From an uncultured Oscillospiraceae bacterium (lineage in GTDB: Bacteria > Bacillota > Clostridia > Oscillospirales > Acutalibacteraceae), in contig CABQCM010000104.1 of assembly GCA_902462665.1 (NCBI GenBank), forward strand, positions 1 through 5,845: a stretch of 5,845 bases of DNA. The letters are read 5' to 3'. Shown here piece after piece: positions 1-5,845 of this stretch; positions within the stretch are counted from its first letter, which is position 1, and each line of letters begins with the position of its first letter. The notes beneath the pieces were generated by a model. The model was not told the origin of the DNA, did not search any database, and saw only the letters and a program-made list of their open reading frames with translations. The translations under genes were made by a program, and so were the position numbers.

Positions 1-2
1 CG

Positions 3-101
3 GAGTACGCCCTGCGCTACTCCAAGCGGGGTTACCGGAAGGATGGAGCCATTACCAACCTTCCATTATACCTGGCACGAAAGACAAAAGAACTTCTTTG
101 A
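3..101 (+). CDS. C-terminal tail of an unidentified basic protein (5' end outside window)
   Basis: The third frame is open from the left edge to a TGA at 99-101, giving 32 residues that begin EYALRYSKRGYRKDG and end LARKTKELL. I chose this frame over the other two open frames because its codons mostly end in G or C in the first half (tac, gcc, ctg, cgc, tac, tcc, aag), as in the GC-richer parts of the genes downstream, and because the stop is followed directly by a hairpin. The tail is rich in Lys, Arg and Tyr, which would suit a nucleic-acid-binding protein, but I recognise no family and assign no function. It is separated from the next gene by 142 nt holding its own promoter, so it is probably not part of the restriction operon. 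The alternative is that this is non-coding DNA with a chance open frame. Confidence 0.45.
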   Translation, partial: EYALRYSKRGYRKDGAITNLPLYLARKTKELL

Positions 102-109
102 CAAAGCAG

Positions 110-132
110 CTCCTCACACTCACTGTGAGGAG
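110..132 (+). terminator. Perfect 9-bp hairpin, possible terminator of the upstream gene
   Basis: CTCCTCACA (110-118) and TGTGAGGAG (124-132) are exact reverse complements around a 5-nt loop, CTCAC. The hairpin starts nine bases after the TGA of the upstream reading frame, which is where a terminator would sit. It is not followed by a clean run of T (the next bases are TTACCTATCT), so it is a weak intrinsic terminator at best. It could instead stabilise the 3' end of the upstream transcript or be a protein-binding inverted repeat. Confidence 0.45.
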
Positions 133-176
133 TTACCTATCTCTGGTGGCAAGGTCTTTTCACAGCTTCAAAGGGC

Positions 177-205
177 TTGTTTTTGCCCAAATAATATGTT
201 AGTAT
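177..205 (+). promoter_or_regulatory. Candidate sigma-70/sigma-A promoter for the HTH-mod-res operon
   Basis: TTGTTT at 177-182 and TAGTAT at 200-205 are separated by exactly 17 bp, each matching four of the six consensus bases. A start around nt 212 would leave a leader of about 32 nt before the ATG at 244. The surrounding bases (T-rich at 177-184, AATAAT at 190-195) are AT-rich, as promoters in this kind of genome usually are. An alternative -10, TAATAT at 192-197, has no well-placed -35. This is a reading by eye. Confidence 0.4.
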
Positions 206-220
206 GTTTACATGCATACT
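201..220 (+). promoter_or_regulatory. Nested inverted repeat overlapping the -10, candidate operator
   Basis: AGTATG (201-206) and CATACT (215-220) form a 6-bp inverted repeat with an 8-nt spacer. Inside it lie two smaller palindromes, ATGT-TT-ACAT (204-213) and ATGCAT (212-217). The element overlaps the proposed -10 and start point and ends 23 nt before the gene of a helix-turn-helix protein, the usual arrangement for autoregulation by blocking RNA polymerase. That the neighbouring protein binds here is inference from position and symmetry. Confidence 0.4.
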
Positions 221-227
221 TTTTGAA

Positions 228-233
228 GGGAGG
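228..233 (+). promoter_or_regulatory. Ribosome binding site of the HTH gene
   Basis: GGGAGG lies 10 nt before the ATG at 244, a slightly long but workable spacing. An in-frame TAA at 235-237 rules out any start further upstream, and the next in-frame ATG (codon 24) would delete the first helix of the DNA-binding domain, so this site fixes the start. Confidence 0.7.
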
Positions 234-243
234 ATAACTGCAG

Positions 244-597
244 ATGGGTAAACGCAAGAAGGACCTGTCTGAATTCGGCGAATTTCTTGTAGCAGAGATT
301 TGCAAAACAGGCATGAGTAAGGTCGATTTTTGTACAGCGGTTGGGATCAACAAGCCATACTTCTATGAGAGTTTAGCTGGCACGCCCCCATCGCAGGAAA
401 TTCTCGAGAAAATGCTCGAAGTGCTGGATGCAAATCTTCTTACGGAAGATAAGATTAAATCCAATGACTTGTTTGACAAGGCTGCTAAATGCAGGCAGGA
501 AATACCGACTGATATCAAAGATCTAATCAGAACCAATCCGGATGAATGGAACAATATTCGGACAGTATTGAAGGAAATGCTTTCCGGCGCAAAATAG
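244..597 (+). CDS. Xre-like helix-turn-helix regulator of the restriction-modification operon
   Basis: This 117-residue cytoplasmic protein looks like a small DNA-binding regulator. Residues 1-7 are a basic tail (MGKRKKD). Residues 8-61 read as a Cro/C1-type helical domain: an amphipathic helix at 8-22, then MSKVDFCTAVGINKPYFYES (24-43) fitting the helix-turn-helix with Gly34 at the turn, then helices through EILEKMLEVL (52-61). A linker follows, and residues 86-113 form a second helical segment containing IPTDIKDLIRTNPDEWNNIR, which could be a dimerisation or partner-binding tail. It begins the operon, 18 nt before mod, like the controller proteins known from some type II restriction systems, although those are usually shorter and lack this tail. 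Its likely job is to time or limit expression of Mod and Res, possibly through the inverted repeat at 201-220. Whether it represses or activates cannot be read from the sequence. Confidence 0.8.
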   Translation: MGKRKKDLSEFGEFLVAEICKTGMSKVDFCTAVGINKPYFYESLAGTPPSQEILEKMLEVLDANLLTEDKIKSNDLFDKAAKCRQEIPTDIKDLIRTNPDEWNNIRTVLKEMLSGAK

Positions 598-603
598 AGA
601 ATT

Positions 604-608
604 GGGAG
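604..608 (+). promoter_or_regulatory. Ribosome binding site of mod
   Basis: GGGAG lies 7 nt before the ATG at 616. The only upstream in-frame codons after the HTH stop (595-597) contain no other ATG, which supports this start. Confidence 0.7.
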
Positions 609-615
609 TATCATT

Positions 616-3600
616 ATGAATGAACGGTTAAATCGCTTTATAAGCCTGCTGAAACAGATTTTTGAACTCGATAAATCAGATCTTGATTTTGGTATCTATC
701 GCGTTATGAACCTCCGCAAGGCACAAATTGAAGAATTCCTGACAGAGCGTCTGCCGCAGATGGTACAGGAAACACTTGCTCCCTTCGCGCAGGGCAGCAA
801 GGAAGAAATCCGCGCCAAAATGAAGCAAATTGAGGATAGCGTGTCAGAAATGGGCATGACTGTGGATGCGCTCCCCGATACTGCTCAGAAGAAGCAGCAG
901 TATTTGCAGCTCCAGAAGCAGCTTGCGGAAGGTGCTGATCTGGCCGCACTGGAGACGGACGTGTACTCTGCGCTGTATTCCTTCTTCAACCGGTACTATG
1001 AGGATGGAGATTTTATTTCCAAGCGTCGGTACAAGGAAGGCGTGTACGCTATCCCCTACGAGGGCGAGGAAGTAAAGCTCTACTGGGCAAATCAGGATCA
1101 GTACTACATCAAAACCAGCGAGAATTTCAAAGATTACACCTTCGTTTTCGACGGGATCACTGTCCATTTCCGCCTGGTGGACGCTACTACGGAGCAGAAC
1201 AATAACAAAGAGAACAAGGACAGCAAGCGCACCTTCATGCTCTTTACAGAGGATGAAGAAACACACCCGGGCATCAAGCGATTTGAATATGATCCGGATG
1301 CTGCGGAAATCGTGATCCGATTCGTGTATGATATTCCCGCAGACAAGAAAAAGAAGTATGCAGAGGAGAACTATGCCGCAATTACCCAATGGCTGCTTTC
1401 TCTGCGGCGGGCAGAGCTGAATCCCCTGATCGCGCCGATCCCCACTGGCAAAGGCCGGGAGACGACAACCCTATTGGAGAAGCATCTGAAGGGCTATGTG
1501 GCGAAGAACACCTTCGACTATTTCATCCACAAGGATCTGCACGGCTTTCTGACGCGCGAGCTGGATTTCTTCATCAAGAGTGAGGTCATGCATCTGGAGG
1601 ATCTGGACACCGGCAGCGAAGCCCGCGTGGAGACCTACCTTGCCAAGGTGAAAGCCATCAAGCGCGTCGGTAAGATCATTATTGATTTTCTCGCCCAGAT
1701 CGAGGATTTCCAGAAAAAACTGTGGCTGAAGAAGAAATTCGTGGTGGAGACCAACTGGTGCATCACGCTGGACAAGATCGACGAATCCTTCTGGCCGGAG
1801 ATTATCGGGAACAAAGCGCAGATTGATGAATGGATCGCCATGTACGCCATCGACGAAGCGGAAGGCTGGACGAACCCGCCGTCCGTCGATTTTCTGCACC
1901 TGAATCAGAATCTGATCATCGATACCAAGCATTTTTCCAATACATTCAAATTCAGGCTGCTGGAAAGCATCCCGGATTTGGACGAGCAGACGGACGGCTT
2001 AATGATCAATGGCGACAATTTTCATGCGTTGAATTTGCTTCAAGTGAAGTATCACAAAGCTCTCAAGTGCATGTATATAGACCCTCCGTACAATGCTAAA
2101 TCCAGCGAGATAATGTATAAAAATACGTTTAAGCATTCAGCGTGGCTTAGTTTGATGGAAAGCAGGCTCGGATTGTCAGAGCCGCTTCTGTCTGATTCGG
2201 GTGTTGGCGTAATTGCAATTGATGAGATTGAACAGACAAAGCTCGGCGAATTATTAAAGGCTGTTGCCCCGACTAAAAACAGCGTTGCTGTAACAATTGT
2301 CCACAACCCGTCGGGACAGCAGGGCGATAATTTCTCATTCACAAACGAATTTGCTTATTTTATTTTTCCGGATGAAAAAGACATCATCGGATTGGAAGTC
2401 CGCCCTGAAGTGGAATGGGATACACGAACCTTCAGAGATAACTCTGGAAACAGCAATTTGCGAACGGATGCAGCCAACTGTTTCTATCCCATTTTCGTAA
2501 AGAATGATCAGATCATCGGTTTGGGTGATGTGTGCCCGGATGAGTTCCATCCGGAATCCAGAAATGCCGTTCATTCTGATGGAGTGATTGCTGTATATCC
2601 TATTGATAACAACGGGATTGAAAAGAAATGGGTTTTTGAGCGTGGAACCGTAGATAGCATTCTTGACGAATTGTGGGTAAAGCAAACTTCAGACCCAATG
2701 GACGGGATTGATATTATGCGGACGAAAAAACGTTTCCGCCATAAAACTACTTGGACGGATAAAAAGTATTCCGCTAATAGTTATGGATCCGCTCTGCTTA
2801 CCGCTATGGGAGTGCCATTTTCATATCCAAAGTCTATCTTTAACGTGCAAGAATGCATTGAAGCAGCATTCGGAGGGAAAAAGCACGGTACGGTTATTGA
2901 CTATTTTGCAGGATCGGGAACCACTGCTCATGCAATAATGAATCGCAATTTCGGAGATGGCGGTAGCCGCAAGTACATTCTTATAGAGATGGGAGAGTAT
3001 TTTGAAAACGCAACGATGCTCCGTGTGAAAAAGGCATCATATGCAGTCGATACAAAAGCATGGAAAAATGGCAAACCGCAGAACCGAAATACCGGTATCT
3101 CCCAAATCATCAAGTACATGCGGCTTGAGAGCTATGAAGATGCCCTTTCCAATATCCAGCTTTCCGACAACGGCGGACAACTCAAGTCGCTGCTGGGCGA
3201 GGATTACATGATCCACTACATGGTGGATTTTGAGAGCCGCGGCAGCCTGCTGGACGTGGAGGCTTTCTCCAATCCCTTCGCCTACACTATGAAGATCACC
3301 GAGAAGAATGAATGTAAGGAGCGCAGCATCGATCTGTGCGAGACCTTCAATTATCTGATCGGTCTGACGGTCACCCGGCAGAGCGCTATCTCCTACTGGC
3401 TCAGCAAGCCCGCCGAGCATCCTGCTTACGAAGGCGCTGTGGAGTTGGTCAGCGATATCAGCGGACAGTACGCCTTCCGGCAGATCGAAGGCACGCTGCC
3501 CGACGGTCGCCGCGCACTGGTAATTTGGCGCAGCGTGACGGATGACATTGTTGCCTCCAATGCGGCGCTGGATGCGTTCTTCACCACCTGCCGCAACAAC

Positions 3601-3735
3601 GCCGAAGATCGCAAGTATGACGTGATTTTCGTCAACGGCGACAGCAACCTTGAAAATCTGCGCGGTAAAAGTGAAGGCTGGACGGTGCGTATGACGGAAA
3701 CCGAATTCAAAAATCGTATGTTCGAGGAGGCGTGA
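616..3735 (+). CDS. mod: Type III restriction-modification methyltransferase (Mod-like), beta-class N6-adenine
   Basis: This 1039-residue protein should transfer methyl groups from S-adenosylmethionine to adenine N6 in a short asymmetric site, and supply site recognition to the Res partner encoded next. The catalytic motif DPPYN is at 489-493, preceded by NGDNFHALNLL. The SAM-binding motif FAGSG is at 764-768, within VIDYFAGSGTTAHA. Motif IV before motif I, with about 270 residues between them for target recognition, is the beta-class order of type III Mod enzymes. Residues 1-460 are an unusually long front part: a helical, Gln/Lys/Glu-rich stretch near 55-115, then YYEDGDFISKRRY (127-139). 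Residues 826-1039 form a C-terminal domain of unclear function containing KYDVIFVNGDSNLENL. Classical Mod proteins are about 600-700 residues, so this is an enlarged variant. The middle differs in base and codon use from both ends. I see no frameshift or long simple repeat. A stand-alone or other-type methyltransferase is less likely because of the adjacent Res-like helicase. Confidence 0.88.
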   Translation: MNERLNRFISLLKQIFELDKSDLDFGIYRVMNLRKAQIEEFLTERLPQMVQETLAPFAQGSKEEIRAKMKQIEDSVSEMGMTVDALPDTAQKKQQYLQLQKQLAEGADLAALETDVYSALYSFFNRYYEDGDFISKRRYKEGVYAIPYEGEEVKLYWANQDQYYIKTSENFKDYTFVFDGITVHFRLVDATTEQNNNKENKDSKRTFMLFTEDEETHPGIKRFEYDPDAAEIVIRFVYDIPADKKKKYAEENYAAITQWLLSLRRAELNPLIAPIPTGKGRETTTLLEKHLKGYVAKNTFDYFIHKDLHGFLTRELDFFIKSEVMHLEDLDTGSEARVETYLAKVKAIKRVGKIIIDFLAQIEDFQKKLWLKKKFVVETNWCITLDKIDESFWPEIIGNKAQIDEWIAMYAIDEAEGWTNPPSVDFLHLNQNLIIDTKHFSNTFKFRLLESIPDLDEQTDGLMINGDNFHALNLLQVKYHKALKCMYIDPPYNAKSSEIMYKNTFKHSAWLSLMESRLGLSEPLLSDSGVGVIAIDEIEQTKLGELLKAVAPTKNSVAVTIVHNPSGQQGDNFSFTNEFAYFIFPDEKDIIGLEVRPEVEWDTRTFRDNSGNSNLRTDAANCFYPIFVKNDQIIGLGDVCPDEFHPESRNAVHSDGVIAVYPIDNNGIEKKWVFERGTVDSILDELWVKQTSDPMDGIDIMRTKKRFRHKTTWTDKKYSANSYGSALLTAMGVPFSYPKSIFNVQECIEAAFGGKKHGTVIDYFAGSGTTAHAIMNRNFGDGGSRKYILIEMGEYFENATMLRVKKASYAVDTKAWKNGKPQNRNTGISQIIKYMRLESYEDALSNIQLSDNGGQLKSLLGEDYMIHYMVDFESRGSLLDVEAFSNPFAYTMKITEKNECKERSIDLCETFNYLIGLTVTRQSAISYWLSKPAEHPAYEGAVELVSDISGQYAFRQIEGTLPDGRRALVIWRSVTDDIVASNAALDAFFTTCRNNAEDRKYDVIFVNGDSNLENLRGKSEGWTVRMTETEFKNRMFEEA
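2000..3090 (+). other. Compositionally distinct central module of mod (catalytic and target-recognition part)
   Basis: Hand counts give about 43% GC for 2101-3060, against about 51% for 1441-2040 and about 55% for 3121-3480. Third codon positions show it more sharply: 19 of 20 codons end in G/C at 1741-1800, 7 of 20 at 2341-2400, and 17 of 20 at 3241-3300. The block runs from just before the NGDN/DPPYN motifs to shortly after FAGSG, so it coincides with the methyltransferase core plus target-recognition region. The edges are approximate, within about 50-100 nt. The likely reading is module exchange by recombination; selection on the encoded protein alone is a less likely cause. Confidence 0.65.
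3724..3730 (+). promoter_or_regulatory. Ribosome binding site of res, inside the 3' end of mod
   Basis: GAGGAGG lies 7 nt before the ATG at 3738 and within the last codons of mod. Ribosomes ending on mod at 3733-3735 finish right at the next start, so translation of the two subunits is probably coupled. Confidence 0.8.
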
Positions 3736-3737
3736 GT

Positions 3738-5845
3738 ATGGCAGGAAGAACCGCCCCGCAGGCCTCTTTCGACGATCAGCTCGTGCTGTTCCGCTATTTC
3801 CTGCATGAGCTAAAAATCGACTCCATCAGTGCTCTCAGTGAAAAGCTGAACGGCAGCGAATACGAGGGCGTCAACGAAAGCGGCAACACATATTTCTACA
3901 CCTATATCGCCCATATCTGCCAGATGCGGGGCGCTGCTGTCACGCCGGAAAAACTGCGCCTGTATGATGAAAACATCTGCCGTCACACCCGCCAGATCGG
4001 AGAGAAGCGCGGTGGGCTGCAATGGAAGTATTTCCAGTATGTCGCCCTGCTCTTCACGGAAATGTATCTGGATCGGTATTTTTCCGACGCGGACACATTT
4101 TGCACTGATCTCAATGCATGGCTGCGGCAGGTCAAAGACCGGTCCCTCGGGCTCATTGATTTTCAGCCCTATACGACGGATAAACTAAACAAGCTGGCTT
4201 TTATGTGCGCCACCGGCAGCGGCAAAACGCTGATCATGCACATGAACATTCTGCAGTTTCTGCATTATTTCAAGCGGGCCAAGCGGATCAACAGCAGGCT
4301 GTCCATTAACAAGGTTATCGTGCTGGCGCCCAACGAGGGTATGAGTAAACAGCACCTGGATGAGCTTGCCCTGTCGTCCATCCCGGCGGCGATGTTTGAG
4401 AAGGATCGCGGTTTCGGCAAGCAGCAGGATGATGTGATCGTAATCGATATGAACAAGCTGAAGGAGGAAGGCAAGGTCAAGACCGTCTCCGTCGATAGCT
4501 TCGAGCAGAACAATCTGGTGCTGGTGGATGAGGGGCATCGGGGCCTGTCCGGCGACGTGTGGTACGATTACCGCACCCGTCTTTCCGAAGAAGGCTTTGC
4601 CTTTGAGTATTCCGCCACCTTCAAACAGGCGCTGAAAGCCAATGCCACCGGCAATACTCAGCAGGCCAGAGACGCTCGGGCACTAATGGAGGAATATGGT
4701 AAATCCATCATTATGGATTATTCCTACAAGTATTTCTACAGCGACGGATACGGCAAGGACTACCGCATTTACAATCTGCAAGGTACCGTGGATCCTGAAC
4801 AGAAGCATTTGTATTTGGTCGGATGCCTGCTGTCCTTCTATCAGCAAATGAAGCTGTTTGAGGTCAATGCGGATGCACTGCGGGAATTCCGGATCGAAAA
4901 GCCCCTACTGGTGTTTGTGGGCAATCGTGTTACCGCGCCGGTCAAAAGCAGCGGTCTTTCGCAGGCGGAAAAGGATCTGCTCACAGACGTGGAAGAAGTG
5001 CTGCTTTTCCTCAACAAATTCCTGAGCAACCGCACACAATCGATCGAGCATATCCGCGCCGTGCTGAACGAAGATACCGGACTGATCGATGCCAGCGGCA
5101 AAGAGCTGTTCTATCAGGATTTCCGCGCGCTGCAGGGTATTTTCGGTTTAGAGCCGAATCCGGCCGAAATCTTCGCGGACGTCCTCCGTATCGTATTCAA
5201 CACCGACGGGAACGCTGACGAACCTCGCCTGCGGATGGAGAATATCAGGCAGGTTTCCGGTGAGATTGGCTTGAAGGTGGGCGAATACGGCGATTATTTT
5301 GGCGTCATCAACATTGGCGATACGTCCGGTCTGCTGAAAAACTGTGAGCAGAAGGGCATCATCGTCAGCAACGAGGAATTCGTTTCGGAATCGCTGTTCC
5401 GAAATATCAATAAGCCGAATTCCAATATCAAAATGCTGATTGGCTCCCGCAAGTTTACAGAGGGCTGGAACAGCTGGCGTGTCTCCACCATGGGATTGAT
5501 CAACTTTGCAAGAGGCGAGGGATCGCAGGCCATTCAGCTTTTCGGACGCGGTGTACGCCTGAAAGGCTACAACGGATGCCTAAAGCGTTCCCGCAAGTTG
5601 GATACCAATGTCACGCATCCCGAACATATCGAGTTGCTGGAAACACTAACCATATTCGGCGTGAAGGCTCAGTATATGGAAGATTTCAAGAGCTATCTGG
5701 AGCAGGAAGGCACGCCCACCAATGAAACGGTGCATGAGTATCGCCTGCCGGTGATTAGCCGGTTTGATGAAGTGAAAGGCAAAAAGCTCCACGTCATCAA
5801 GGTGAAAAACGGGGCAAATTTCAAACAGCAGGCTGCCCGATTGAT
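3738..5845 (+). CDS. res: Type III restriction Res-like subunit, DEAD/DEAH-family SF2 helicase (3' end outside window)
   Basis: The frame is open from ATG 3738 to the right edge with no stop, giving 702 codons so far. This should be the ATP-driven translocase and restriction subunit that works in complex with Mod. Residues 1-150 are a helical front part containing WKYFQYVALLFTEMYLDRYF. Helicase motifs follow in order: Walker A ATGSGKT (158-164, Lys163), motif II DEGH (264-267) within LVLVDEGHRG, motif III SATF (292-295), motif V region GSRKFTEGWN (569-578), and motif VI QAIQLFGRGVR (597-607). The roughly 275 residues between motifs III and V make a large insertion, common in Res proteins. In this family a PD-(D/E)XK nuclease follows the helicase; nothing of it is visible here because the window ends. 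The gene starts 2 nt after mod stops. Without the C-terminus, a helicase of another defence system cannot be fully excluded, but the tight pairing with a Mod-like enzyme argues strongly for Res. Confidence 0.87.
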   Translation, partial: MAGRTAPQASFDDQLVLFRYFLHELKIDSISALSEKLNGSEYEGVNESGNTYFYTYIAHICQMRGAAVTPEKLRLYDENICRHTRQIGEKRGGLQWKYFQYVALLFTEMYLDRYFSDADTFCTDLNAWLRQVKDRSLGLIDFQPYTTDKLNKLAFMCATGSGKTLIMHMNILQFLHYFKRAKRINSRLSINKVIVLAPNEGMSKQHLDELALSSIPAAMFEKDRGFGKQQDDVIVIDMNKLKEEGKVKTVSVDSFEQNNLVLVDEGHRGLSGDVWYDYRTRLSEEGFAFEYSATFKQALKANATGNTQQARDARALMEEYGKSIIMDYSYKYFYSDGYGKDYRIYNLQGTVDPEQKHLYLVGCLLSFYQQMKLFEVNADALREFRIEKPLLVFVGNRVTAPVKSSGLSQAEKDLLTDVEEVLLFLNKFLSNRTQSIEHIRAVLNEDTGLIDASGKELFYQDFRALQGIFGLEPNPAEIFADVLRIVFNTDGNADEPRLRMENIRQVSGEIGLKVGEYGDYFGVINIGDTSGLLKNCEQKGIIVSNEEFVSESLFRNINKPNSNIKMLIGSRKFTEGWNSWRVSTMGLINFARGEGSQAIQLFGRGVRLKGYNGCLKRSRKLDTNVTHPEHIELLETLTIFGVKAQYMEDFKSYLEQEGTPTNETVHEYRLPVISRFDEVKGKKLHVIKVKNGANFKQQAARL

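Noticed and set aside
173..188. GGGC...GCCC short inverted repeat around the proposed -35
   Set aside because: The arms are only 4 bp with an 8-nt T-rich loop; too weak to call an operator or hairpin.
43..237. A 64-codon forward open frame before the HTH gene
   Set aside because: It has no ribosome binding site, runs through the 9-bp hairpin and the whole promoter/operator region, and its product (Cys/His-scattered, no recognisable pattern) overlaps a better-supported coding tail in another frame.
844..1389. Long reverse-strand open frame (181 codons) opposite the N-terminal part of mod
   Set aside because: It lies wholly within mod, whose protein is clearly real. It is the by-product of biased codon use, and the translation is a low-complexity hydrophobic mixture without a family pattern.
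1471..1932. Reverse-strand open frame of 153 codons opposite mod
   Set aside because: It overlaps mod fully in the GC-rich part where third positions are nearly all G/C, which removes stop codons on the other strand. No start signal or domain supports it.
2536..2554. 7-bp inverted repeat CCGGATG-N5-CATCCGG inside mod
   Set aside because: It is in the middle of an intact coding region with no T-run and no nearby gene start. A repeat of this size is expected by chance in several kilobases.
616..3735. Phase-variable simple repeats in mod, as known for many type III mod genes
   Set aside because: I looked for long homopolymer or short tandem repeats and saw only runs of about six A (for example near 1713 and 2725), too short to suggest slipped-strand switching.
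616..5845. BREX or DISARM interpretation of the methyltransferase plus helicase pair
   Set aside because: No PglZ, BrxC, DrmB or similar gene is visible. The DPPYN...FAGSG order and immediate pairing with a Res-like helicase fit a type III system better, although the sequence beyond the right edge is unknown.

Overview
The window looks like a chromosomal or mobile-island segment from a mid-GC Firmicute, probably a Clostridia-type gut bacterium. This rests on strong GGAGG-type ribosome binding sites in front of every gene, compact same-strand gene packing, and roughly 43-55% GC. The species cannot be fixed from this sequence alone. Everything supported here is on the + strand.

Layout: (1) nt 3-101, the last 32 codons of an unidentified basic protein that enters from the left. 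(2) nt 102-243, the only real intergenic gap. It holds a perfect 9-bp hairpin, a plausible sigma-70-type promoter and a nested palindrome overlapping the -10 region. (3) nt 244-597, a 117-aa Xre-like helix-turn-helix protein, the likely regulator of the operon. (4) nt 616-3735, a 1039-aa adenine-specific DNA methyltransferase of the type III Mod kind, with DPPYN before FAGSG (beta-class motif order) and about 450 extra residues in front of the catalytic part. (5) nt 3738 to the right edge, the first 702 codons of an SF2 helicase-type Res subunit with a Walker A box, DEGH, SAT and a QxxxxxGRGxR motif. Its C-terminus, where type III Res proteins carry the nuclease, is outside the window.

Genes 3-5 are probably one operon. 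The gaps are 18 nt and 2 nt, and the Res ribosome binding site lies inside the end of mod. The expected working is: Mod recognises a short asymmetric site and methylates adenine, Res joins Mod and uses ATP for long-range communication and cleavage of unmethylated invading DNA, and the HTH protein sets expression, perhaps by binding the palindrome on its own promoter.

The most interesting signal is inside mod. Its catalytic and target-recognition part (about nt 2000-3090) is clearly poorer in GC and in G/C-ending codons than the regions on both sides. This suggests that the specificity module was exchanged by recombination while the N- and C-terminal parts of the gene stayed. I see no entirely new system. 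It is a type III-like restriction-modification operon of an enlarged variant, with a dedicated regulator.
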